In this document: positions 1-8,931 of the stretch, piece by piece
How positions within the stretch are numbered: the stretch's first letter is position 1
Layout: every line of letters starts with the position of its first letter
Assembly: GCA_021325255.1 (NCBI GenBank)
Contig: JAJPHP010000060.1
Span: 62,001-126,000, forward strand
Length of the DNA stretch: 64,000 nt
From: Nitrososphaerota archaeon
GTDB taxonomy: Archaea > Thermoproteota > Nitrososphaeria > Nitrososphaerales > CADDZS01
Direction of reading: 5' to 3'
Program-made: the position numbers and the translations under genes
The notes under the pieces: model-generated
Seen by the model: only the letters and a program-made list of their open reading frames with translations
Told to the model about the DNA's origin: nothing
Database searches by the model: none

Positions 1-22
1 TGAAAGCTCCCTCAATTTCAAA

Positions 23-1660
23 CTACGAACTTTCTCGGACTAGTACCCTTCCCGGCTTTGCCTTGTACGCAGGGACGCCGACCCCCACGGCAATCATCGT
101 ACTCTTTCCGTCTGAGTGCGGAGAAAAGAACTCTGTGACCGCATCGTCGTAGAATGTCGAGCCAGAAGCGCCAATTCCCTCCGAATACGACGCAAGGTAA
201 ATCTTTCCTGCCATCACGCCCGCCTCTAACTGCGCAGCGCCGTAACCTCTATTCCCAAGGTAACCGAGGATCGGATCGAGCTGGGCCATCAGGAAGAATA
301 CGACGCTTGCCTGCCCGAAAAGTGCTTGCTCGAGGCAGAGGTAGGCGGACACGCTACGAAACGCTCCAGCTTTGAGGGTCTCGATGGTTTCTTTTGGCCT
401 GTTGAAAAAGTAGGAACCAGTGGGCAGATCCTGCACGGCGTTTGAGATCAGGTAGACATCAATGAGGTTAGAATCGCTCTCGGGGAGGAAATCCGCCTTG
501 ATTTCCCCTGTAGCGTAGTGGAGTATGTCTGAAAGCTGCTTGAATGAAATCGAGCCGCTGGAAAATCTCCTGGTTGAACCGCGTTTGAGAATCACTTGAC
601 CTAATTCTGGTGGGTCATTTGCAGCGGGGTGATCAATGTCCAGCCGGTAGCTCGTTCGAGAAGATGAGGAGGGTCTGTTCAGCGGGATTGATGATGCGTT
701 CCTCACCCAGTTGCTGACCTCGACCTGGCTCGTGAGCGCTGAACCGTGGTTCATTTTCCAGATGATTGGATATTCGACTTCTGATTGAGAAAGAGGCAGA
801 TACTCTGCCCTAACTTCAGGAAGGACGTGAGGAGCGTCCAGACTACCTACCTCTGAGGCTTCCCTTTGTTCCAAGGTATATGATGCAAGCGGCACAAGCG
901 CTATCGGAGCTTCCTTCCTATCTTCAAGCGAAAGCAGTTTACTTATCTTCTCGTCTTCAAATCCTAGAACCAGTGAAGATCTAACCTGTGCGGACGCCGC
1001 GCACGCGAGCATGTTCGCCACAATGACACCAGAGTCCCAGAACCAGTGTCTGTAAGAGCGCGCTTCGTACTTCCATGCGTTTTTCCACGCAAGAGAGGTT
1101 AAGATCACTGTAGCCGTTGTGTCGGCTATCTTATCATTGTACGCAGTTGCATTCAGCAGCAATGCTTTGAAATCTCCTTCCCTTATTTTGTCAAGCGAAA
1201 ATCCGAGCGGATCAAAGTGGTACACCCCAGCCTGAAGTCCTGGCACGTTACTGCATACGATATACACTTCAATTGGGTAGAGAGCGCCTGTCGCCGAGGC
1301 CGCCCTCATGTAGTATTTTCCACTAGGGTATTCCATTTCCCTGGTGATTCCTGCGCTGAAAAATAACATCTCAGCGAGAGCGCTGGGTGTAAGCGAACCG
1401 ATGTCAGAGTCTGATGGTTCATTCCTTGCTCTCGCCGTCTCCTCCTCTATTGCTGGACTCCTCAACGACAGAAGCGCATTCAGAGTCGGAGACGAGAAGT
1501 CACGCGGAAGCTGGATCTTTTGAAGCGAGGTGTAGGTCTTGAACGCGCCTGGCTTGTTTTCAAAATCCAGAGTGTGGCTTGAGCTTCGGATGCTGATCTC
1601 GGTGTGCTTCGTACTCTCGTGGTACTCCCTAGCAATGCGTATGTCTTTGTTTTCGCTCAA
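23..1660 (-). CDS. SagB/ThcOx-type nitroreductase family protein, two tandem domains
   Basis: This 545-residue protein carries two copies of the FMN-binding nitroreductase fold of the SagB/ThcOx dehydrogenase group. The first copy (about residues 85-260) has the family pattern around GALYPIEVYIV and a HWFWDSG helix. The second (about 355-540) has STRRFSSG, then GYGAAQLEAGVMAG and a C-terminal AVGVGVP strand. SagB-like enzymes are FMN oxidoreductases, some of which dehydrogenate azoline rings in peptide maturation; tandem stand-alone versions have no settled role. No precursor peptide or YcaO cyclodehydratase gene is visible nearby, so a peptide-modification role is not supported here. The start is a TTG. 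The gene lies alone, ending just inside the window edge. Confidence 0.85.
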   Translation of the reverse strand: MSENKDIRIAREYHESTKHTEISIRSSSHTLDFENKPGAFKTYTSLQKIQLPRDFSSPTLNALLSLRSPAIEEETARARNEPSDSDIGSLTPSALAEMLFFSAGITREMEYPSGKYYMRAASATGALYPIEVYIVCSNVPGLQAGVYHFDPLGFSLDKIREGDFKALLLNATAYNDKIADTTATVILTSLAWKNAWKYEARSYRHWFWDSGVIVANMLACAASAQVRSSLVLGFEDEKISKLLSLEDRKEAPIALVPLASYTLEQREASEVGSLDAPHVLPEVRAEYLPLSQSEVEYPIIWKMNHGSALTSQVEVSNWVRNASSIPLNRPSSSSRTSYRLDIDHPAANDPPELGQVILKRGSTRRFSSGSISFKQLSDILHYATGEIKADFLPESDSNLIDVYLISNAVQDLPTGSYFFNRPKETIETLKAGAFRSVSAYLCLEQALFGQASVVFFLMAQLDPILGYLGNRGYGAAQLEAGVMAGKIYLASYSEGIGASGSTFYDDAVTEFFSPHSDGKSTMIAVGVGVPAYKAKPGRVLVRESS

Positions 1661-1803
1661 GATCTGCGGATTCGTCTAAACAGCTCAAGTTGCTTATTAG
1701 TTATTCATAGCCTCTTCCCCTTGGATAGTTCATATTCCCTCAAAGGAGGCTATTCATTTACAGGGCTAATCGACCAATTGCTGAGTGTAGTTGGAATTTC
1801 TAA

Positions 1804-2418
1804 CTATGCCTTATCTTCCGAGCTCTTCGCTATCTCTGCAAGCGAGCGGTTACTCACGGCCGAGAAATCATAGTCGTTCGCATCGTAACCTTCCTTCGAG
1901 TAGTCATCGCGGTGCTTTATCATGAGCCAGGTTTCCCTGTTGCTCCCGCCAAACCCCTTGGTCCTCACAAGCGCAAAGGATCCCTGAAGCTTCTTCCCGA
2001 ACAGCCTGAACTTGAGGTTCCCTTCCTCAAGGCCTTTCTGCATCAGCTTGTCGCCTAACTCCCTGTCAAATACTTCTTCCCTCAAGCCCTTTGAAACTTC
2101 CTGCTCAGCGTTGTAGGTCCCCTCATCCCAAATCATTACCGGACCGCCACCGTATTCACCGCTGGGGATCACGCCTTCGAAGTGCCGGTACTCCATTGGA
2201 TGGTCGGTCGTGGGCATCGCTAGCCTCTTCACCGAGCTATCCAGCGTCGGCCCCTTGGGGATCGACCAGGAGGGCATTACTCCGCAGATCTCCAATCGAA
2301 AGTCGTAGTGGAGAGAGGTCGCCTTGTGCTTTTGCACTACGAACGCAAGTTGCTTTGCTGAATTCTGATCTGCTTTCTTCTTCATCTTACTGCTCGTCTT
2401 CCTCTTCTTCTCAGTCAT
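1804..2418 (-). CDS. Stand-alone LigD-type DNA 3'-phosphoesterase
   Basis: The protein (204 aa) matches the 3'-phosphoesterase (PE) domain that forms the N-terminus of bacterial LigD, which trims 3'-phosphate and 3'-ribonucleotide ends during end joining. After a Lys-rich head (residues 1-25), the catalytic set is present with the known spacing: H31, H37, D39 and R41 in the HKATSLHYDFR segment, then H73 and Y77 in DHPMEYRHF, followed by the GVIPSGEYGGG turn. Archaeal stand-alone PE proteins are known and act without a fused ligase or polymerase. No Ku, ligase or primase gene is adjacent. The start is ATG. The function is well supported; the pathway (break repair or ribonucleotide clean-up) is inferred. 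Confidence 0.9.
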   Translation of the reverse strand: MTEKKRKTSSKMKKKADQNSAKQLAFVVQKHKATSLHYDFRLEICGVMPSWSIPKGPTLDSSVKRLAMPTTDHPMEYRHFEGVIPSGEYGGGPVMIWDEGTYNAEQEVSKGLREEVFDRELGDKLMQKGLEEGNLKFRLFGKKLQGSFALVRTKGFGGSNRETWLMIKHRDDYSKEGYDANDYDFSAVSNRSLAEIAKSSEDKA

Positions 2419-2506
2419 GACCTGAAAGTGAGAGAAGCATTGCGATTGATTTCAGCTTTATCGCCTTGATTCAACGTAGTGAAGGAGCCTGTCGCAAGCA
2501 AAGTAT

Positions 2507-3229
2507 TTGTCTCTGAAGTCTTCTGTCAAATCCATGGAGAATCAAACCGCGAATCAAGGGGTCCATCAGATCCCGAACCTCGGCTTCTCCAACGCCTACC
2601 TTGTTGAGGCAACTCCTGATTCCCTCATCCTGATAGATACTGGGACATCCTCTGCAGGGCCAAAGATAGTATCATACCTTGAGAAGATTGGGAAGAAGCC
2701 CGGCAATATTTCGCACATAATCCTGACGCATGCGGACGCGGACCACTCTGGGAGCGCGGCCATGCTGAAAAGATTGTCAAGTGCAAAACTCGCAATCCAC
2801 GAGCTGGACGCGCCGCGAATCTCCGGTGAGAACAAGAAGATCAAAGAGACGAACGGTCTCAGCGGCGCCATACTCACACTAGTAGGAAGCCTCATGAAAG
2901 TCGAGCGAGTGAAACCTGACCTGCTGCTGAAGGATAGGGACAGCGTCGGCCCGCTGACGATTGTCCACACGCCAGGTCACACCGACGGGAGTATCTGCAT
3001 CTACAAGCCCTGCCACGCCCTCTTCGTTGGTGATACACTCAGGACAGACGGCTCCGGCGAGCTGAAGCTACCATCAAGTTTCATGAGCCGTAACATGGAC
3101 GAATTAAGGACATCCGTGGAGAAGATTTCAAAACTTGAATTTTCCATGCTTCTGCCTGGTCACGGGAAGCCTATTGCGGAAGATGCGTCGCATAAAGTCA
3201 GAGAGTTTGTTGCAAACAGCCACAGATGA
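2507..3229 (+). CDS. MBL-fold metallohydrolase
   Basis: A 240-residue metallo-beta-lactamase-fold hydrolase. The zinc-binding motif HADADH (residues 75-80), the HTPGHTDG segment near residue 150 and the LLPGHG segment near residue 213 are all present, with an early Asp in ILIDTGTS. This layout fits the glyoxalase II-like / quorum-lactonase-like branch of the superfamily; the substrate cannot be named. The TTG at 2507 gives the longest form, but the ATG at 2534 (MENQTANQG) is an equally good start. The gene is divergent from the phosphoesterase gene, 88 nt away. Confidence 0.85.
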   Translation: MSLKSSVKSMENQTANQGVHQIPNLGFSNAYLVEATPDSLILIDTGTSSAGPKIVSYLEKIGKKPGNISHIILTHADADHSGSAAMLKRLSSAKLAIHELDAPRISGENKKIKETNGLSGAILTLVGSLMKVERVKPDLLLKDRDSVGPLTIVHTPGHTDGSICIYKPCHALFVGDTLRTDGSGELKLPSSFMSRNMDELRTSVEKISKLEFSMLLPGHGKPIAEDASHKVREFVANSHR

Positions 3230-3383
3230 AAACTCGCTAGATCGTGGCTCGCTTCTACAAGTTAGTGAGAGAGCTATGGAGTGACGATTTCGAGCAAGCA
3301 AGTGAATATGGAACAAAAGTTATAGGCCCACAACCCCACAACCAACAAAACTCTGCACCCCAAGAGAGTCTTACTTACTAGAT

Positions 3384-4097
3384 TTGTCATCTAACTTTCC
3401 TGTCTACCGACATCAGGGCAACGTGCTGTTCGCGGTACTTTTGCTCATCTTCATCTTTGTTGCTCTCTTCCTCTTCATCGGCGTGACCGAGGTCGCCTTT
3501 GAAAAGATAGGATTCAGCCGGGCCGAATTTCTCGCAATCCTCGCTCTAACCTTCATCGGAAGTTTTGTCAACATACCGATCAGACGAGTCAAGAGCGTCG
3601 AGAACGTCGTCGAGTACGAAGAAGTGAGGTATTTCTGGGTCACTTACCGTGTACCGCAGTTCTACAGCCGCCAGGTGACTACCCTTGTGACGATAAACCT
3701 TGGAGGAGCAGTTATTCCAATACTTGTTTCCGTGTACCTACTTTCGGCCCACCCTTCACTTATTGCTTACGCCTTGGTCGGGGTAGCATTCAGCGCTCTG
3801 ATTGTTTGGCTAGTGGCCAGAAGAGTAGAAGGCGTCGGGATTGTTACGCCAGCCTTCGTGCCTCCGATTGCAGCGGCGATAATTTCGATTCTGATATTCC
3901 ATGGAGCAGGCGTTGCAATCATCGCGTACGTCTCTGGGACTCTGGGGGCGCTGATAGGCGCGGACCTATTGAACCTCCGAGGTATAACGAAGCTCCGCGC
4001 GCCGGTCGTGAGCATCGGCGGAGCTGGAACCTTCGACGGCATCTTCCTCACGGGGATAATTGCGGTGCTGCTTGTGTCGCTATTGGCCGTTGTCTAA
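3384..4097 (+). CDS. DUF1614 family multi-pass membrane protein
   Basis: A 237-residue integral membrane protein of the DUF1614 family. It has a first hydrophobic segment at about residues 15-37, a second at 47-64 followed by the family signature FVNIPIR, a short cytosolic stretch rich in Glu and Tyr, then four to five further hydrophobic segments including the GGAVIPILVS and GADLLNLR regions typical of the family. DUF1614 proteins are widespread in archaea; no activity is established. The start is a TTG and no close ribosome-binding site is seen. It stands alone between the MBL gene and a gene-free stretch. Confidence 0.8.
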   Translation: MSSNFPVYRHQGNVLFAVLLLIFIFVALFLFIGVTEVAFEKIGFSRAEFLAILALTFIGSFVNIPIRRVKSVENVVEYEEVRYFWVTYRVPQFYSRQVTTLVTINLGGAVIPILVSVYLLSAHPSLIAYALVGVAFSALIVWLVARRVEGVGIVTPAFVPPIAAAIISILIFHGAGVAIIAYVSGTLGALIGADLLNLRGITKLRAPVVSIGGAGTFDGIFLTGIIAVLLVSLLAVV

Positions 4098-4429
4098 GCG
4101 AATTCAGAGAGAGAGAACCCTTAGCTAGGCGGTTTAATTTCATCAATTCCCTTAATTCGCAGCGAGGTATACAAGTATGAAATCCAATGACAAGCTGAGG
4201 AAATCAAAGGCTCGACAATTGAATTTACCCAATCACAGAAGATGTAGCGGAGGACCCCCAGCAGGATATTTCTGACCTGTCTATTGGCTCCATTACCTTA
4301 CACTTCTCCTCTTTTCAGGAGAGCGTCAAGTGATTTCGAAAGCAAAGTGTGGCCACAAGATTCTTTGTCCAGAGTTCGATGATACAACGGCTAATAGCAC
4401 GCCGAATGTTCTTTCTTTCTTCGTAAAAT
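4098..4429. other. Intergenic stretch, no gene supported
   Basis: About 330 bases without a convincing gene. A 33-codon frame starting at ATG 4177 is present but has no homology or promoter that I can recognise. The last 30 bases before 4430 contain an AT-rich stretch (TTCGTAAAATATG) directly before the zinc-finger gene, which could hold its promoter. Confidence 0.4.
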
Positions 4430-4603
4430 ATGCCCTCTATGGATGAGGCCAATCCACCAGCCGGCCCCTTCATCTGCAGTTTATGCGGTTTCGTGTTAAA
4501 TTTGAAGATAGAGCTTGATATTCACGCAAGACAGAGACACCCCCATTCGTTTTCGCAATCCACGGAGAAGAGCGAAGCAGGGATCACTCGCCCTGCCGGT
4601 TGA
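4430..4603 (+). CDS. C2H2 zinc-finger microprotein
   Basis: A 57-residue protein from ATG 4430 to TGA 4601-4603. It contains one classical C2H2 finger: C16 and C19 in FICSLC, then a 12-residue spacer with hydrophobic positions, then H32 and H37 in DIHARQRH, followed by a short Ser/Lys/Glu tail. Such single-finger small proteins are known in archaea and are usually thought to bind nucleic acid or protein. Its stop codon overlaps the ATG of the next gene (TGATG), so the two are translationally coupled and probably function together. It is below the size at which gene finders usually report, hence easily missed. Confidence 0.75.
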   Translation: MPSMDEANPPAGPFICSLCGFVLNLKIELDIHARQRHPHSFSQSTEKSEAGITRPAG

Positions 4604-5400
4604 TGGTTGAATTCAGAAGTTTGACTCAGTTGCGATATACAATCGGCCCGATTGAGGGCGGCGAGGAGATAGATGATGGGCTTGCTGTCAGAGACGAAAC
4701 CGGAAACCAAGTAATGCTTCTGAAGCATATAGTAAAGAACGGGGAACACTCAGAGCGTTCGGCGGATTCGGAGACCTTCAACATAGAGGACGAGGAAACC
4801 AGGGCAGTCTCCTCTCCAGATCTCACCAAGATGGCTGCTGTTTCCAGTCGAGGCGTAACCTTGCACGAGTTCAAACTCATGGATAACGACGGGCAGGTCA
4901 TCTACGACATTAAACAGAAAGACAACGCAAAGAGGCCCAGGTTTGAGGTTCTCGACAAGAAACGAAAGGAGGTGGCTTCCATTGAAGAGGAGCGTGCTCC
5001 CAGCTGGTCGATTAAGGATGCTTCGGGTCACAGGATTGCAATTTCAAATTTAAAGATAAAGGAAACGTCCGGAAGGGTTACTTCACACGTAGGTAAGAAA
5101 GATCGCTCTCAAGAAGTGAAGGGGATAAGAGCAGGATGGGAAACAAGTCCTCCAACTGTTGAACTCACCGATAGATTCACAATTGTAACGCCTAAATCAA
5201 ATGGCCCCCTCGCACAGGTGTACCCCGGCACGACGACCGAAGGCGGGACGGTAGGGACGCAGACGAGCGACGCGTTCGAAATCACATTCACTCCTGCGGA
5301 GGAGGAGAGGCAAACAAGGCAGGGAGAGAAACTTGAACCACCTCTGATTCTATGCTTCGCGGTAGTACTCGACTATCTTTCAAAGTATGGATTGAGTTAG
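4603..5400 (+). CDS. Beta-repeat protein of unknown function (possibly LURP-one-like)
   Basis: A 265-residue protein starting at the ATG that overlaps the zinc-finger gene stop. It is soluble, rich in Asp, Glu and Lys, and built from short beta-strand units of the kind 'DxxGxxVxxIK' (for example around LMDNDGQVIYDIK and VLDKKRKEVASIEEE). Such strand-turn repeats recall LURP-one/phospholipid-scramblase-like folds, but I cannot assign the family with confidence. The C-terminus (PPLILCFAVVLDYLSKYGL) is hydrophobic and could be a membrane-associated helix. The coupling to the zinc-finger protein is the strongest clue to its role. It ends 4 bases into the convergent S53 peptidase gene. Confidence 0.7.
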   Translation: MVEFRSLTQLRYTIGPIEGGEEIDDGLAVRDETGNQVMLLKHIVKNGEHSERSADSETFNIEDEETRAVSSPDLTKMAAVSSRGVTLHEFKLMDNDGQVIYDIKQKDNAKRPRFEVLDKKRKEVASIEEERAPSWSIKDASGHRIAISNLKIKETSGRVTSHVGKKDRSQEVKGIRAGWETSPPTVELTDRFTIVTPKSNGPLAQVYPGTTTEGGTVGTQTSDAFEITFTPAEEERQTRQGEKLEPPLILCFAVVLDYLSKYGLS

Positions 5401-7007
5401 AGCGCCCTGAGTGCATCAAGGAGCTTCGTCCCATCGGGACTCCCAAGGCCCGTGCACGGATCCCAGCCCGGACCCGCGCTGTACGCGCCGTTACCCCCAT
5501 TCTCTATGTCCCTCAACGCGCTAGATGCTTCAGCCTCAACTTTCTCATAGAGAACCGAGTTCACGAACCCAAGCTTAGCGTCGAGCGCCTGGTTGATCAG
5601 AGCTATGAGCGCCGCCCAGAGAGGTGCTACTGCGCTCGTTCCACCGATCACCGCAGAAGTACCGTCGACCTGAACGACGTATCCGGTCTCGGGGTCGGCG
5701 TCGCCGCTCACGTCAGGCACTCCGCGTCCCTTGTGCCTGCCTGGGTTTGCCGATAGCGGAACATTCGCACTACCCTGCCAGTCAGGAAGGGGAAATACAT
5801 CGCTCACTCCCCCACCCGTTGCGCCTCCTCCTTCCGCTTCATCGTTCCACGCGACTTCACTTTTGACTTGTCCCATGCTGGAGACCAGCCTGGTACCGCC
5901 GCAAGCTAGGATGTGCGGCGAGGATGCGGGAAAATCGACGTGCGCCAGTCCGTCTGTCTCTCCGTCGGAAGAGCCGCCGTCCCCCGAGGCGACGCATACG
6001 GTCACGCCGAGCAGGGTTGCAGCCTGAAAGTTCTGGTCGAGCGCTTGCATGGCTTGAGATGTCCAGGAATTTTCCGGACCACCCCAGCTGATGGAAATCA
6101 CGCTGGGTGAGTTCTTAGTATCGTGAACGGCAGTGCTCACGGCATCGATGAAGCCCCTGTCCGTGTTTGGTGCAAAGTATACCACGATTTTTGCGGATTG
6201 AGCTATCGCTCCCGTAACCTCGATATCCAACATAACCTCACCGTCCGGGCCATTCGGGTCCCCCGTCGGCGAGTTCACCGCCCCATCCACGGAGACTGTG
6301 GTCAGTTCAGGCACATTGAGCTTCAAGTTAGTGAAGTAGATTGAAAGATCGTCTTTGCTGAAACCGCCACCGAGCTCTATTATTCCGATGCACTGCCCCT
6401 GTCCATTTGCCACCTGAGGAAAATCATACAACTTCGCGAGCTGTGGAGGATCGTAACTTATTGTGGGAGCACGTGCGAACCTGAAAGTGCGAAAATGTGC
6501 CCTTGCCTGCGGTCGATCGTCCAGTCCGAGAACTGCCTGGATTATAGGCAGGAGGGAAGACGGCACGTGCACGGCGCCAGATCTTCCCTTGAAGGTTGTA
6601 CCATCGGCTATCCTGTACCGCTTCAATGTGGCGTTGAAAGCTTTGCTGAGCATCCTCGCTGACCCAGAGACGAGTATGGTCCGTCTCGCCTGATTCACTT
6701 CTACGATGGCGAGATCATACTGCTTCACAAACTTGCTCACCTTTTCGAGGTCCGCCGAATCTGCGCCTCTGGAAGATGCATATTCTTCGCGGGTCAGGTA
6801 TCTCCTTTTACCTGGAGGGGATCGCCTTAACTTCTCCTCCGGGACTGCTCTGCCACTGGATCTTGGCCGAACTATTATCGTAACGTCTATCTTCTCTTCT
6901 GGATCCACAGGACCTATTTCCTGTGCGAGAGGAGGAATGCTTCTCTCACTTCCGGGAAGCGCAACGTGCTTTCCGAAGAGTTGCTCGTCATCACTTTCGT
7001 CTTGCAA
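5397..7007 (-). CDS. S53 family (sedolisin/kumamolisin-type) serine-carboxyl peptidase
   Basis: A 536-residue pro-peptidase. Residues 40-165 form the pro-kumamolisin activation domain and 180-536 the subtilisin-like catalytic domain. The S53 catalytic set is intact: E257 and D261 in GEVMLDIE, the oxyanion Asp D343 in SGDGGSSDG, and nucleophile S458 in GGTSAVAP; the spacing (86 and 201 residues from Glu) agrees with kumamolisin. The C-terminal DIENGGNG and GWDPCTGLGSP loops form the calcium site. S53 enzymes work in acid. No clear signal peptide is visible at the N-terminus (it begins with an acidic stretch), so secretion is not shown. The TTG start at 7007 lies about 30 nt after an AT-rich element (GATAAATTA, 7036-7044). 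Confidence 0.93.
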   Translation of the reverse strand: MQDESDDEQLFGKHVALPGSERSIPPLAQEIGPVDPEEKIDVTIIVRPRSSGRAVPEEKLRRSPPGKRRYLTREEYASSRGADSADLEKVSKFVKQYDLAIVEVNQARRTILVSGSARMLSKAFNATLKRYRIADGTTFKGRSGAVHVPSSLLPIIQAVLGLDDRPQARAHFRTFRFARAPTISYDPPQLAKLYDFPQVANGQGQCIGIIELGGGFSKDDLSIYFTNLKLNVPELTTVSVDGAVNSPTGDPNGPDGEVMLDIEVTGAIAQSAKIVVYFAPNTDRGFIDAVSTAVHDTKNSPSVISISWGGPENSWTSQAMQALDQNFQAATLLGVTVCVASGDGGSSDGETDGLAHVDFPASSPHILACGGTRLVSSMGQVKSEVAWNDEAEGGGATGGGVSDVFPLPDWQGSANVPLSANPGRHKGRGVPDVSGDADPETGYVVQVDGTSAVIGGTSAVAPLWAALIALINQALDAKLGFVNSVLYEKVEAEASSALRDIENGGNGAYSAGPGWDPCTGLGSPDGTKLLDALRAL

Positions 7008-7035
7008 TTCTTCAATCGAAAGCGAAGAAGCAGCC

Positions 7036-7044
7036 CGGTAATTT
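7036..7044 (-). promoter_or_regulatory. Probable TATA box of the S53 peptidase gene
   Basis: Read on the minus strand this is GATAAATTA, about 30 nt before the TTG start at 7007, the spacing expected for a leaderless or near-leaderless archaeal transcript. Based on position and composition only. Confidence 0.4.
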
Positions 7045-7430
7045 ATCTGTATACTATGATCGGAAAGCTACAGGAAGCGCGCGCGACCAAGGGAGCTGTT
7101 ACTCTATTTCGGAGTCTGAACATGTTGATTACGGGGCTCGCTCCAAGAGGGGAAGGCAAACCCTAGCCTTTGGTCTCCTGGATACAAATCGAAAAGGCCT
7201 GGAATCTGAAGTGAATCGAAAGGGAGCAAATTCAATTAGACCACGGTCAACCGACGAGCAACCGTACAAAGCTCAGCTGAAGCACTTTTTTTCGAGCATC
7301 TCAACCAAAGGTCGCAGATGAAGACCGCTCTCTCGACTATGTGCACCGCGACCCCCTACTATTCGCTTCCTGCTATAATAAAGTAATACAACCGCTCTGA
7401 AGAATACGGACGCGCATGCCCATGGTCGTG
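7045..7430. other. Intergenic stretch, nothing recognised
   Basis: Nearly 390 bases with overlapping weak frames on the plus strand but no codon pattern, motif or promoter that supports a gene. Confidence 0.4.
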
Positions 7431-7604
7431 CTAACCATAGTCCGCGTACAGCATGTAAAGTCCCAGTCCGAGTAACACCACTCCAACTCCTATCAGTACG
7501 TCAACAATAGGGTTGTAAATCGAAAAGAAGGTTATCAACCTCGAAGAGGGGCCTACGCCATGAGAAATCGCATGGAAAATGGTGCTGAACAATTTCCGAT
7601 CCAC
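7431..7604 (-). CDS. Small single-TM protein (57 aa), hypothetical
   Basis: From a GTG at 7604 to TAG at 7431-7433 the minus strand encodes 57 residues. The first half is polar (DRKLFSTIFHAISHG), and residues about 27-52 form one long hydrophobic segment (IVDVLIGVGVVLLGLGLYMLY) ending in ADYG. The frame is closed by a TGA a few codons upstream of the GTG, which supports this start. There is no recognised homolog and no strong ribosome-binding site, so it is a candidate only; the well-formed membrane segment is the main argument. Confidence 0.45.
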   Translation of the reverse strand: MDRKLFSTIFHAISHGVGPSSRLITFFSIYNPIVDVLIGVGVVLLGLGLYMLYADYG

Positions 7605-7835
7605 GCTGATGGTGTATACAGTGAAAAGTCACCTGTTCATCAGTCTAATGGATGAAATGTAAAGTGAGAAAGGCAATTGGTGAAGAAAGGAAAAAAGAGC
7701 CTGCGTTTCGCTTCCTACAGTAGCGAGACATGCATGGGACTTTTGGCAATGCACGACGACAATTGCAAGCCGTCACGAAACTATGAAAGAGAGAAAGTAG
7801 AAACAAAGGGCTTCCTAATTGATACGGAAATTGTA

Positions 7836-8915
7836 CTAGGCACCGCTCTCCTTCAACTCTGGTAGTATTTCCCTGCTTATCAGTTCTATCGATTCCCCGT
7901 AATCAGGTCCCACTTTGAATGAAATGCGATCAAACCCAAGCTTCACCGTCTCGTCGAGTAACTCCAGAAGCTGCTCCCTGCACTCGCTTGGTGTGCCTGC
8001 GATGAAACACTTCTTGACGTCTTCATCCGAGATGAGCGATGCTAGTTCTTCAAAGGAGGCGCCTTTCAAGAGCCGCTCCTTCATTCTTTCAACCTTTGAC
8101 CTATCTATTCCCAGCGGCTCGATCAGTCCGAGCCTGTCATAGCTCCCCGGTATCACGTGAGCCAGGAAGCTCTTCGGATCCGAAAGCGCCCTATCTCGAT
8201 CCTCGCTTATCGAGAGGTTGATCTCGCAACCGAAATGAAACTCCGAATTGGGCGATGACGACAAACATCTACCTTCTTTTGCGGCATCTATCACCCCTCT
8301 CGCTCTGCCTGTTCTAAGTAGAGCAACGTACAACCCGGAGATCAGGATGCCGTCCATGAGGGTGCCCGCGAGCTTCGCGGCTCTTCGACCGCTGCAGCCG
8401 TGGTAGAGTCTGATGGGCGACCCCAGAGGGAATGCAAGGTTGAATTTTGCCATTTCCTTGAATTCATAGTACTTCATGAGATGAGGAAAATCTGAGATGG
8501 CGATGGTGTCTCCGGCGAACAGCGCTTTGAGCAGCACTGCCGTCTCTCTCATGAATGAAATCGGTGCCTCTGCGTTGATCTGGTAAGGCACGATCCCCGT
8601 CGAGCCGCGGGCGATGCCAATGCACAGTTCTCTCCCTTCCGTCAGCTCAGATATGGTAGCTATCGCGTCAGCTGTATCGATTGGGTTACGAAAGTATGGA
8701 ACAATGATTGCCGTCCCGAGGTTCGCTGGTACGACAGAAGCGACTGCAGCCAGCAGGACGAACACGTTCCTGAAGCGAAGGTTGTCGTCAATCCAGATGC
8801 GGTCGATTCCCCGCTTGTGCGCAAGCTGAGCGAGTCTAACAAGTTCAGCTGTAGAATGCTGATTTGCAAGATGACTTGCGAGCTGGACGCCAACTTCTCC
8901 CTTGAACGTCTTCAT
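7836..8915 (-). CDS. LLM class flavin-dependent oxidoreductase (F420/FMN)
   Basis: A 359-residue luciferase-like (LLM) TIM-barrel protein. It shows the family order: an N-terminal strand with GVQLASH, the RIWIDDNL strand near residue 40, LGTAIIVPY near 70, the ELTEGRELCIGIARG segment near 95 and a C-terminal region (RISFKVGP) that closes the barrel. Relatives include bacterial luciferase, alkanesulfonate monooxygenase and F420-dependent methylene-H4MPT reductase; the cofactor and substrate here are not readable from the sequence. The ATG start at 8915 is clear. An inverted repeat AGGTGAT...ATCACCT brackets the presumed promoter upstream. Confidence 0.85.
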   Translation of the reverse strand: MKTFKGEVGVQLASHLANQHSTAELVRLAQLAHKRGIDRIWIDDNLRFRNVFVLLAAVASVVPANLGTAIIVPYFRNPIDTADAIATISELTEGRELCIGIARGSTGIVPYQINAEAPISFMRETAVLLKALFAGDTIAISDFPHLMKYYEFKEMAKFNLAFPLGSPIRLYHGCSGRRAAKLAGTLMDGILISGLYVALLRTGRARGVIDAAKEGRCLSSSPNSEFHFGCEINLSISEDRDRALSDPKSFLAHVIPGSYDRLGLIEPLGIDRSKVERMKERLLKGASFEELASLISDEDVKKCFIAGTPSECREQLLELLDETVKLGFDRISFKVGPDYGESIELISREILPELKESGA

Positions 8916-8931
8916 CTCTGCCTTTAGTCGA

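Noticed and set aside
4177..4278. 33-codon frame before the zinc-finger gene
   Set aside because: No motif and no conserved pattern recognised; start context weak.
7677..7865. 62-codon plus-strand frame (MVKKGKKSLRF...)
   Set aside because: Overlaps the end of the LLM gene on the other strand; unbalanced composition and no promoter.
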